From positions 248,001 through 312,000 of the forward strand of contig NZ_FNQM01000004.1 of NCBI RefSeq assembly GCF_900107585.1: a stretch of 64,000 nt of DNA, read 5' to 3'. The position numbers and the translations under genes were made by a program. The stretch's first letter is position 1. Each line of letters begins with the position of its first letter. A model generated the notes under the pieces. The model had not been told where the DNA came from, did no database searches, and saw nothing but the letters and a program-made list of their open reading frames with translations. This DNA is from Rubrimonas cliftonensis. GTDB taxonomy: Bacteria; Pseudomonadota; Alphaproteobacteria; Rhodobacterales; Rhodobacteraceae. Below are positions 40,493 through 47,287 of the stretch, piece by piece.

Positions 40493-41593
40493 CTACTCGA
40501 CGTCGAGATCGTGCAGGATCTCGCCAAGCAGCGACCTGTACTGGCGGCGAGCCTCCGCGGCGCGAGCGCGCAGCGCGAGCGCATGGGCGGCCATCTCCGG
40601 CAGCGAGAGCGTCGGGTCGTCCGGCTGGACGTCCACGCGCACGTCATCGGCCGGATCGAACGCCTCGAGATGCGCCACGAGGCCGCCGAAATCGTCGAAC
40701 TCCCAGGCGCGGATCACGTCCTGCTCGCCCTCGTCGCGAAAGAACAGCTTCACGGCCGCGACGAAGCGCTGGTCGATGGTGCGGAACAGCTGGATCTCGT
40801 ACCAGCAGGGCGCGCCGGGCACGAAGCTCATCGACATCGCCAGCTCGGCGCCGTGGAAGCGGAGCGGCTTGGCGCCGACGCGCTTGATCGCGTGCGCCTC
40901 GGGGCCGCCCATCATCGGCGCGGGCGCGTCATAGGTCTGCTCCGGCATCTGTCGGTCGGCGTAGGGGCTCATCTGGGACATTCTTTCGGTCTCCAACGTT
41001 GCGGTGGGACTGATCGGCGGCGGCGGCGAAATGGGCGCGGCGCCATGCGGCGCAGCAAGATTGTCGGGCCCAGGGACTGCGGGCGGGTTCGCGAACGGGG
41101 CCGGACGCAGGGGCGCGTCGAGGCCGCGGACCTCGTCGAGATCGGGTCCGACGGCGGGCGCGGCGCGGCGCAGCGACGCGGCGAAGGCCGCATAGCCGCG
41201 CCGCATTCCCGCCGCGAGCGCGGCAAGGCTCTCGGCGCGCGCGCCGCCGGCTTCGAGACAGGTCGGAAGGCAGGCCGCGGGGTCCAGCCGGTCGATCAGC
41301 GCGTCGAGATCTTCCGGCCCTGCGACGGAACTCGCCACATGCAGCGCCGCGCCCCCCGTTTCGCCGCGCGGATCGACGCCGACGCGTGCGATCGCCTCGC
41401 CCTCCTCGGTCAGGAACAGCTCCAGGGCGAATCGCGCCCCGGTTTCATCGCAGTCCATCTCCGAGGAGAGCAGCCGCGCGCCCGAGAAGGCGAGGGGCCG
41501 CGCGCCGTCGCGCCGCAGCGCGAAACGCTCGGAGGGCGCGCCCGTCACGGGGGCGCCGGTCTCCTCGCGCATCGCGCCTGCGTGGAACGTCAT
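40493..41593 (-). CDS. Orphan protein with two tandem copies of one domain, between pyp and the ligase
   Basis: A 366-residue protein with no recognised family. Residues 24-106 (FALRRDGARPLAFSGARLL ... LDALIDRLDPA) and 234-316 (AIKRVGAKPLRFHGAELA ... LVAHLEAFDPA) align along their length and look like repeats of one beta-rich domain. The linker (150-232) is Pro/Ala-rich. An internal ATG at 40981 (residue 205, MSQMSPYADRQ) has GGAG about nine bases upstream, so the second half may also be made separately or was once a separate gene. GGAGG precedes the ATG at 41593. Position suggests a role in PYP signalling or maturation. Confidence 0.75.
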   Translation of the reverse strand: MTFHAGAMREETGAPVTGAPSERFALRRDGARPLAFSGARLLSSEMDCDETGARFALELFLTEEGEAIARVGVDPRGETGGAALHVASSVAGPEDLDALIDRLDPAACLPTCLEAGGARAESLAALAAGMRRGYAAFAASLRRAAPAVGPDLDEVRGLDAPLRPAPFANPPAVPGPDNLAAPHGAAPISPPPPISPTATLETERMSQMSPYADRQMPEQTYDAPAPMMGGPEAHAIKRVGAKPLRFHGAELAMSMSFVPGAPCWYEIQLFRTIDQRFVAAVKLFFRDEGEQDVIRAWEFDDFGGLVAHLEAFDPADDVRVDVQPDDPTLSLPEMAAHALALRARAAEARRQYRSLLGEILHDLDVE

Positions 41594-41618
41594 CGCGGCC
41601 TCCGCCTTCCCGCCGGGC

Positions 41619-41993
41619 TCAGGCCCGCTTCACGAACATCCAGCAGGACTGGCCGTCCGGCTGGGACTTCAGGTGGATGCGCACCCTCACATTCGCGCCC
41701 TTGTAGCCGAACTCGTAGTCGAACAGCGTGTTGACCTGGCCAGTCTTGTGGAACTTCATGAACTCGCCATGAAAACGCTTCCCCTTTGCGCAGGGTGCGA
41801 TGTCGTTGAAGAAGTTCTTGCCGACCACGGCGCCTGGCTCGCGGCCGGCGATGAGACCCTCGGCCTTGTTGTACTTCAGGATCTGGGCGTTGCGGTTCAG
41901 CAAGACGGCGCCGAAGGGCAGATACTCGGCGCGAGCGGGCTCGCGGCTGAGGATGTTGTCGATGTCCTTGCTGCCGAAGGGGATGATTTCCAT
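41619..41993 (-). CDS. pyp: Photoactive yellow protein (blue-light photoreceptor)
   Basis: A 124-residue PAS-fold receptor binding p-coumaric acid as a thioester. Key positions of Halorhodospira PYP align with an offset of one: Tyr41 (=Y42), Glu45 (=E46), Arg51 (=R52) and the chromophore Cys68 (=C69, in FFNDIAPCAKG). Position 49 is Ala where the reference has Thr50. From memory the sequence is close to Rhodobacter PYP (MEIIPFGS start, QPDGQSCW near the end). AAGGAGCATAC precedes the start, an element shared with the upstream ORF. It should be a soluble cytoplasmic sensor; the partner is unknown. Confidence 0.97.
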   Translation of the reverse strand: MEIIPFGSKDIDNILSREPARAEYLPFGAVLLNRNAQILKYNKAEGLIAGREPGAVVGKNFFNDIAPCAKGKRFHGEFMKFHKTGQVNTLFDYEFGYKGANVRVRIHLKSQPDGQSCWMFVKRA

Positions 41994-41995
41994 CA

Positions 41996-42006
41996 GTATG
42001 CTCCTT
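41996..42006 (-). promoter_or_regulatory. Strong ribosome binding site/leader element of pyp
   Basis: AAGGAGCATAC lies just before the pyp ATG and is repeated exactly before the ORF starting at 42468 (42474-42484). The core AAGGAG is near-perfect Shine-Dalgarno. Identity beyond the core hints at duplication or shared control. Confidence 0.6.
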
Positions 42007-42039
42007 GCACGTCAGGTCCGACGAGGCGGTTGGTTCTGA

Positions 42040-42468
42040 TCACTCGGGAATTTCGGTGGTGTCGACGCCGTCGACGTTCTTCAGGAACGAGTCGCTGCGC
42101 GTCCGCGACATGTCGTGGATGCGGGCGATGACAGGCTCCGCGTCCTCGCCCTGCCTGCGGCCGACCGGAGAAATCCAGCGATAGTCCATCGGCCCCATCG
42201 ACACGGTGCACTGGGGCACCGCCTCGAATCGGGCGCCTGCGTCGTAAACCGCGCTGTCGATCTCCATCTCGTCCGCCTCGCCAAACTCCGCAAGCGCCTT
42301 CAGCTCCTCGATCTGGCCGTCGGTGCTGAGCTTCTCGGTCTGGGCGATGATCTCGGCGGCCGCCTCCAGCACCCATTCTGCGAAGTTGCCGCGCACGATC
42401 AGGCCATGCGCCGGGTAATGAAACTCGTAGGTGTCGCCTTGTTTTCTCAGGTATCCAAGGTCATTCAT
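42040..42468 (-). CDS. Orphan protein upstream of pyp
   Basis: A 142-residue protein of no recognised family. It is acidic and mixed alpha/beta: YEFHYPAHGLIVRGNFAEW, a long helix LEAAAEIIAQTEKL, then VSMGPMDYRWISPVGR. The ATG at 42468 has AAAGGAGCATACC upstream; the open frame continues to 42702 but without a ribosome site and through AT-rich DNA. Its base composition is less GC-rich than its neighbours, as is that of pyp. It precedes pyp by 46 bases and is probably co-transcribed. A signalling or buffering partner of PYP is possible, without direct evidence. Confidence 0.75.
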   Translation of the reverse strand: MNDLGYLRKQGDTYEFHYPAHGLIVRGNFAEWVLEAAAEIIAQTEKLSTDGQIEELKALAEFGEADEMEIDSAVYDAGARFEAVPQCTVSMGPMDYRWISPVGRRQGEDAEPVIARIHDMSRTRSDSFLKNVDGVDTTEIPE

Positions 42469-42660
42469 GGTCGGTATGCTCCTTTGACTTGGCATACTGG
42501 AACTGAACGCCGCCGCCAGTTTCAGTCGTGGAACGAAATCAAACTCGTATTTAGATGTTAAGCGAAGCTTATGCCTGAGATTTTTGCAGTTATGATTTGA
42601 ATGGATATTTATGCTGTCCGTTATGGTTAACAGACCCTGAAAATTGTTGAAAAGTTGAAT
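42469..42660. promoter_or_regulatory. AT-rich intergenic region with an inverted repeat (candidate promoter/operator for the pyp transcript)
   Basis: This region is markedly more AT-rich than the rest of the window. It contains the perfect inverted repeat TAAGC-GAA-GCTTA at 42559-42571, about 90 bases before the ATG at 42468 and about 130 bases before the plus-strand small ORF at 42701. It lies between divergent genes and so could serve both. No convincing -35/-10 pair was settled on. Confidence 0.4.
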
Positions 42661-42700
42661 CATGTCCCGCACGGTAGCGAACCAATCGGGAGATGACGTC

Positions 42701-42856
42701 ATGGCTGTCGGTGGAGTGCGGTTCGCTGTTCGCGAAGACGGAGAGGATGTGCTGGTTTACCACACCTCCTCGATCAAGGAGGCGGTGAAGACGCTCGACT
42801 TCATTCGCGAGTATTTCCCGAACGCACAGTTCGTCTTCGAGCCCCTGCGTCACTGA
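42701..42856 (+). CDS. Small orphan protein on the opposite strand within the light/vesicle island
   Basis: A 51-residue protein, MAVGGVRFAVREDGEDV then LVYHTSSIKEAVKTLDFIREYFPNAQFVFEPLRH. It alternates a beta hairpin, an amphipathic helix and a final strand, so it looks like a real small fold. GGGAG lies about nine bases before the ATG at 42701; an upstream ATG at 42662 would give 64 residues but has a weak site. It is the only plus-strand gene between 25 and 46 kb. Function unknown. Confidence 0.55.
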   Translation: MAVGGVRFAVREDGEDVLVYHTSSIKEAVKTLDFIREYFPNAQFVFEPLRH

Positions 42857-42869
42857 CGGCGCAGGCGCG

Positions 42870-43547
42870 TCAGCCGAGGCGGGCGCTTGCAAGGGCCCGC
42901 AGCGCCTGCACGTCGACCAGGCGACCGACAAGGCCCAGCCGGTCCGCCAGCGCGTCGGGGTCAGATGCGGCGAGGTCGTGGAGCGTGGCCACGCCGGCCT
43001 GCCCAAGCAGCCAGACCAGCCCAGGCCCGACGCCGGGAAGCGCCGCGATCGCTTCGGGGCCGTCCTCGATGCGTGGCGCCGGCCGCATGGCCGAGGGCTG
43101 CGGGTTCCAGTAGCGCCGCGCGCGAAGGGGCGGCGTCGCCGGCCGTGTGGCGGGGGCGGCGGTGGGCGTCGGCCGCGCGGCGGGCTCCGCCAGTTCAGCT
43201 GCGCCGGGGTCGGCTTCCGGGTCGGCGTCGGGGGCGGAGCCCGTGAAACTCGCCGCGAGCGCCGGCGCAGGCGTCTCGTGGTCGGGGTCGTCCTCCGCCG
43301 GCGCGGCCAGGCGCGCCGCGTCGGCCGAGACCGACATCACCGACATGTCGTCGTAGGGATCGCTCTGCGCTGCGGCGCATTCGACGGCCTGCGCCGTCTC
43401 GAGCGCTGGCGCGCCCTCGGCCGGCGCAGGGCGTCGAACGCCGGCGCGGCGTTCGATCCTGAATTCGCGGAGCTTCGTCCGGGCCTCGGCGCGCACTGCG
43501 CGCGCACGGGCGCGATAGTCAGCGTCGTTGGTCACGGCCGTCTCCAT
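42870..43547 (-). CDS. Helix-hairpin-helix domain protein with long disordered linker
   Basis: A 225-residue protein. Residues 1-40 are basic and helical (YRARARAVRAEARTKLREFRIERRAGVRR). A Pro/Ala/acidic linker follows to about residue 155. The C-terminal 60 residues form tandem helix-hairpin-helix motifs (AIAALPGVGPGLVWLLGQAGVATLHDLAASDPDALADRLGLVGRLVDVQAL), of the type that binds DNA or protein. It is encoded directly downstream of gvpA and upstream of the pyp group. A role in DNA binding or vesicle anchoring is possible but unproven. Confidence 0.78.
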   Translation of the reverse strand: METAVTNDADYRARARAVRAEARTKLREFRIERRAGVRRPAPAEGAPALETAQAVECAAAQSDPYDDMSVMSVSADAARLAAPAEDDPDHETPAPALAASFTGSAPDADPEADPGAAELAEPAARPTPTAAPATRPATPPLRARRYWNPQPSAMRPAPRIEDGPEAIAALPGVGPGLVWLLGQAGVATLHDLAASDPDALADRLGLVGRLVDVQALRALASARLG

Positions 43548-43570
43548 CCGCCATCAAGAGCGGGGCCCTC

Positions 43571-43597
43571 GGACGGGAGCGCGCCGCGCCCCCGTCC
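43571..43597 (-). terminator. GC hairpin downstream of gvpA (possible attenuator)
   Basis: GGACGGG and CCCGTCC form a 7 bp stem around a 13-base loop, about 45 bases after the gvpA stop on the minus strand. A partial terminator here would let gvpA, the abundant shell protein, be made in excess over downstream genes. No T-tract is present. Confidence 0.4.
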
Positions 43598-43642
43598 GCG
43601 CCCCCGTCCGGGCGCCAGTCCGCGCCGCCGGACAGGCTGCGG

Positions 43643-43855
43643 TCAGGCCGCCTGCGGGTCGGCCGTCAGGCCGATGGCCTCGGCGTACTTGAGCCAGGTC
43701 TCGACGGAAGCCACCACCGCGCGGACCTCGATCGCCAGCAGCTCGATGCCGACGAGGGAGACGCGGATGAAGGCGTCAATCACGACGCCCTTTTCGAGAA
43801 CCCGGTCGACAACCTCTGCGAGGCTCGTGGACGCGACACTCTTTTCAATCGCCAT
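43643..43855 (-). CDS. gvpA: Gas vesicle major structural protein GvpA
   Basis: A 70-residue protein that is nearly textbook Gvp[55 protein letters not shown]. This hydrophobic subunit forms the ribs of the vesicle wall. The ATG at 43855 has GAAAGGTG upstream. It stands apart from the main gvp run with its own promoter-like upstream region, fitting the need for high expression. It is flanked by the HhH protein and the tyrosine ammonia-lyase gene. Confidence 0.97.
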   Translation of the reverse strand: MAIEKSVASTSLAEVVDRVLEKGVVIDAFIRVSLVGIELLAIEVRAVVASVETWLKYAEAIGLTADPQAA

Positions 43856-43903
43856 AGTTGCACCTTTCTGTATCCAGCGCCGCCGGCGCAGGGGTGACGT
43901 CTG

Positions 43904-43917
43904 TTGGTCACGATCAA
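43904..43917. promoter_or_regulatory. FNR-like palindrome upstream of gvpA
   Basis: On the minus strand the sequence is TTGAT-CGTG-ACCAA, one mismatch from the FNR/CRP-family consensus TTGAT-N4-ATCAA. It lies about 50 bases before the gvpA start and downstream of the proposed -10 element, where binding would repress. Such a site would connect vesicle formation to oxygen; this is inference. Confidence 0.4.
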
Positions 43918-43957
43918 CCACTAGGGCGCAGGCTCTAAAAATTGGTGAAGCGCCTCG

Positions 43958-43987
43958 ATTATGTGCAATTCGTACTTTGAAATGCAA
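43958..43987 (-). promoter_or_regulatory. Putative sigma-70-type promoter of gvpA
   Basis: On the minus strand TTGCAT (-35, 43987-43982) and CATAAT (-10, 43963-43958) are separated by 18 bases. The matches are four and five of six to consensus, in a locally AT-rich stretch that stands out in this genome. It would give a leader of about 95 bases before gvpA. Confidence 0.45.
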
Positions 43988-44133
43988 TAAAAATGTCCGC
44001 AAGTTTTTCTAAATAGGTGAGTGAAACAGATTTGTTCGCATGTTTTATTCCGATGCCTTCGGCGCGATGGAGGAGTTTGACGCGCCGCCTGGATGCGCTG
44101 CGCCGTCGAAGCGCCCGCCGCGGCGGCGCGCGG

Positions 44134-45741
44134 TCAACCGGGAGGGTCGCTCCCCGCCATCGCCTCGGCGAGCGCCGCGATGTCGGGGCTGAAGGGGCGG
44201 TCGCAGGGCGCTTCCGGCGCCGTCGCCCGCACCCAGGCGCAGACGGCGCGGCTGGCCGGGCCGAGCCGCGGTTCGTGCTCGCCGCGCTCGGCGAGGATGT
44301 CGCCGCCCTGCGCCACGGCGAGCGCGAGAATGGCGAGCACGGCGCCGGCGTCCTCGATCTGCGCCGCGGCGTTGCGGGCCGCGATGGTGCCCATGCTGAC
44401 GACGTCCTGATTCGCGCCGTTGGTCGAGATCGACTGCGCCGAGGCCGGCGTCGCGCGCGTCCGCATCTCGGCGAGCAGCGCGGTGGCCGTCACCTGCGCC
44501 CCCATCAGGCCGCTGTTCAGCCCGGCGGGGCCGCGGTGCAGGAAGGCCGGGAGCCCGCCGTTGAGACGCTCGTCGGTGAGGCGCGCGACCTGCCGCTCCG
44601 CCAGCCCCGCGAGCGCGATCATCGCCGTGTTCAGCGCGTCCGACGCGAAGGCGACGTGCTGGCCCATGAAGTTGCCGCCATGCAGCGCAGGCGGTCCGCC
44701 GACCGGAAAGATCGGGTTGTCGGTGGCGCTGTTGAGTTCGCGCCGCACCACCGTCTCGTGCCACGTCGCGGCGTCGCGCACCGCGCCGATCACCTGCGGC
44801 GCGCAGCGCAGGGTGTAGGCGTCCTGCGCGGCGCGGTCGGCGCGGCGCGAATCACCCGCGGGCTGGGCGTCGATGCGGCGCAGGGAGGCGGGTTCGGCGT
44901 CGAGACGCGCGGCGCCGGCGGCGCGGCGGCGGAGTTCGGCGGAGGCCAACGCCTGTCCAGGATGCGGCCGCGCCTCGGAGAAGGCGGCGCTCCACGCCTC
45001 CAGCCGGCCCGAGAGCAGTTCGGCCGCGCCCACCGTCAGCGCCTCGGCCCATGCGATGAGACGGGCGGCGGCGGCGGCGTTCAGGCACGCGACGCCTGTC
45101 ATGGCGGAGGTGCCGTTCACCAGCGCCAGGCCGTCGCGGGCGCGCAGCGTCAGGGGCGGGCGGCCGAGCGCGGCGAACACCTCGGCGTCGGGCGCGTCCG
45201 ACCCGTCGGCCCGGATGAAGCCGCCGCGGCCCATGAGCGCGAGCGCCATGTGCGACAGCGGCGTGAGGTCGCCGGAGGCCCCGACGGTGCCCTTTTCGGG
45301 CACGCGCGGCGCGTATCGCGAGCAGATCAGCGCCTCCAGCAGCCCGATCGCCTCCTCCGAGGCGCCCGACCAGCCCTGTGCGATCGAGGAGAGCCGGGCC
45401 AGCGTCATCGCCCGCGCCGCCGCCCATGACAGCGGCCTGCCGACGCCGGTGGCGAGATGGTTGATCAGGTTCTCCTGCAGGGTCTCGATGTCTTCCGGCG
45501 CGGTGATGCGGTCGGCGAGCGGGCCGAAGCCGGTGCAGACGCCGTAGACGAGCCGCCGCTCCTCGATGCATCCCGCCATGCGCGCATGGGCTGCGGCCGC
45601 GGCCTCGCGGGCGCGTGGCGAGAGCGCGGCGGAGCGCAGGCCATGGGCGACCTCCGCAACCTCGGCCGGCGTCGTCGCGCCGTCGATCGTCACCGGGCCG
45701 AAAGGGGTGCGGAAGGCGCCTTCGGGCGCGCGGGTGTTCAT
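44134..45741 (-). CDS. tal: Tyrosine ammonia-lyase (p-coumarate synthesis for PYP)
   Basis: A 535-residue aromatic amino acid ammonia-lyase. The MIO cofactor triad Ala155-Ser156-Gly157 is in GTVGASGDLTPLSHMA. The selectivity pair in NLINHLATGVG is His95-Leu96, as in tyrosine-specific enzymes, rather than the Phe-Leu of PAL or Ser-His of histidase. Catalytic Tyr66 lies in LVYGVCTGFGPLADR, and ELNSATDNPIF and STNGANQDVVSMG complete the site. It deaminates tyrosine to p-coumarate, the PYP chromophore precursor. Start at 45741 gives about the length of the Rhodobacter enzyme. It heads the minus-strand island. Confidence 0.92.
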   Translation of the reverse strand: MNTRAPEGAFRTPFGPVTIDGATTPAEVAEVAHGLRSAALSPRAREAAAAAHARMAGCIEERRLVYGVCTGFGPLADRITAPEDIETLQENLINHLATGVGRPLSWAAARAMTLARLSSIAQGWSGASEEAIGLLEALICSRYAPRVPEKGTVGASGDLTPLSHMALALMGRGGFIRADGSDAPDAEVFAALGRPPLTLRARDGLALVNGTSAMTGVACLNAAAAARLIAWAEALTVGAAELLSGRLEAWSAAFSEARPHPGQALASAELRRRAAGAARLDAEPASLRRIDAQPAGDSRRADRAAQDAYTLRCAPQVIGAVRDAATWHETVVRRELNSATDNPIFPVGGPPALHGGNFMGQHVAFASDALNTAMIALAGLAERQVARLTDERLNGGLPAFLHRGPAGLNSGLMGAQVTATALLAEMRTRATPASAQSISTNGANQDVVSMGTIAARNAAAQIEDAGAVLAILALAVAQGGDILAERGEHEPRLGPASRAVCAWVRATAPEAPCDRPFSPDIAALAEAMAGSDPPG

Positions 45742-45843
45742 GGATGCGGTCGCCCTGACGTTTCCTGCGTCCGGCGAGGATAGGCCGGGGCCGGTTAACG
45801 CATTCGCGCTCCAGCCGACCAAGAGCGGGCGAGCGGCGGCCTT

Positions 45844-46431
45844 TCAGCCGCCGCTCGCCTCATCCAGCGCCGCGCGCCCCCGCTCCACGAGGTCGGCGAG
45901 CGCCTGGCGCCCCCTGTCCACGGTCTCGACATAGCGGGCGATCGGCCCGGCCAGCTGCGGGGCTGCCGCGGCGACGGCGTCGTGGCGGGCGTAGAGCGCG
46001 ACGGCCCCGAGGCTGAGGACGGCGGTCACGGCGAACCCGATCAGGAAGCCGCTGCGCGGCCGGGACGCCTCCGGCTCCTCCTCCAGCGACGCCAGCATCG
46101 GCGGCGGAGGATCGGACCGCGGGGCGGCGCCGCTCGGGACGGGGCCGCTGGGGACGAGGGCTGGCGGGGCGGCGGCTGGCGGGGTCTGGACGGGCGGGGC
46201 GGGCGACGCCGGCGCTGCGGGCAGCGCGGCCGCGGCTGGGGGCGCGTCCGCGCGGCGAGAGGCCGCCAGGGCGGGCGCCGCCGCCTCGACGTTTCCGCGC
46301 CCGGCGGGCGCGGCGCGCCGCGCGCGCCATTCGGCGCGGCAGGCGCTGCAGCGGACCATGCGGCCGCCTTCCGGGATCGCGTCGTCGGGAGCCTCGTAGA
46401 CGGCGGCGCAGGCGGGACAGGTGATCTGCAT
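45844..46431 (-). CDS. Zinc-ribbon membrane protein (MJ0042-type finger)
   Basis: A 195-residue protein. Residues 1-40 are an MJ0042-type zinc ribbon, MQITCPACAAVYEAPDD with CPAC and CSAC knuckles. A long Pro/Ala-rich linker follows, then one membrane helix near residues 130-150 (GFLIGFAVTAVLSLGAVALYA) and a helical tail. The start at 46431 begins directly with the finger. It is divergent from ftsE; this pairing is common in Rhodobacterales, but the protein's role is not known. Confidence 0.85.
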   Translation of the reverse strand: MQITCPACAAVYEAPDDAIPEGGRMVRCSACRAEWRARRAAPAGRGNVEAAAPALAASRRADAPPAAAALPAAPASPAPPVQTPPAAAPPALVPSGPVPSGAAPRSDPPPPMLASLEEEPEASRPRSGFLIGFAVTAVLSLGAVALYARHDAVAAAAPQLAGPIARYVETVDRGRQALADLVERGRAALDEASGG

Positions 46432-46618
46432 GGCGCCCTCGTTCCGGCCTGCCGCCATTCGCGGCCTGTTGTCGACGGCGACGGCGCAAGCGCCTCGCCC
46501 GTCACGCTATATCCAAGGCGGGCGCCGGTTCCAAGCGCCGGGGCGGCGCTTGAGATGGCGCTGCGGCTCTGCGAAGGTCGCCGGACGCTTGCGCAACGGC
46601 GACAGGGGCCCCCCCGAC

Positions 46619-47287
46619 GTGATCGAATTCGAAGCGACGCGCTTCAGCTATGACGCCCGCGAGGTGCTGCGCGGCGTATCGCTGTCGCTGGAGCCGGGAT
46701 CGCTGCATTTCCTCACCGGACGCTCCGGCGCCGGCAAGACAACGCTGCTGAAACTCGTCTATCTGGCGCTGACGCCGACGGGCGGCGCGGTGAAGGTGTT
46801 CGGCGGCGACACCCGCGGCGCGGACCGCGCCGCCATGCGACGGCGCATGGGGCTGGTGCTGCAGGACTGCGACCTGCTGGAGCATCTCGACATCCGCGAC
46901 AACATCGCGCTGCCGCTGCGCATCGCCGGGGCCGACGTGGCGGCGCGGGCCGGCGACATCGAGGAGCTCGCGGCCTGGGTGGGCCTGGGCGACAGGCTCG
47001 ACGCCTTCCCGCGGGAGCTCTCCTCCGGCGAGCGGCAGCGCGCGGCGGTGGCGCGCGCCGTGGTGACGGCGCCGGAGCTGGTGCTCGCCGACGAGCCGAC
47101 TGGCGACGTCGACGAGGAGGCCGCCGGCCGCATTCTGGAACTGTTTCTCGAACTCAACCGCGCCGGCGCGGCGGTGCTGGTGGCGACGCACGACATGGCG
47201 CTGATCCGCCGGGCCCAGGGCCGCGGACAGGCGCGGACGCTCCGGCTGGAGGAGGGCGTGATCATCCGCGCCGGGGCGCCGCTGTGA
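46619..47287 (+). CDS. ftsE: Cell division ATP-binding protein FtsE
   Basis: A 222-residue ABC ATPase. Walker A GRSGAGKTTLLKL, Q-loop LVLQDCDLLEHLD, signature LSSGERQRAAVARAVV, Walker B LVLADEPTGDVDE and the H-loop VATHD are intact. The GTG at 46619 gives the normal FtsE length. With FtsX it forms a membrane complex that links the divisome to cell wall hydrolases. It overlaps ftsX in GTGA. Confidence 0.94.
   Translation: MIEFEATRFSYDAREVLRGVSLSLEPGSLHFLTGRSGAGKTTLLKLVYLALTPTGGAVKVFGGDTRGADRAAMRRRMGLVLQDCDLLEHLDIRDNIALPLRIAGADVAARAGDIEELAAWVGLGDRLDAFPRELSSGERQRAAVARAVVTAPELVLADEPTGDVDEEAAGRILELFLELNRAGAAVLVATHDMALIRRAQGRGQARTLRLEEGVIIRAGAPL

Noticed and set aside
40493-41593. Frameshift or missing stop making an artificial fusion of two genes
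   Set aside because: The frame is uninterrupted, and the two halves are homologous, so a genuine duplication or fusion is more likely; kept as one CDS with the internal start noted.
44134-45741. Histidine ammonia-lyase (hutH)
   Set aside because: The selectivity pair is His-Leu rather than the Ser-His of histidases, no other hut gene is near, and the context contains pyp and the ligase.
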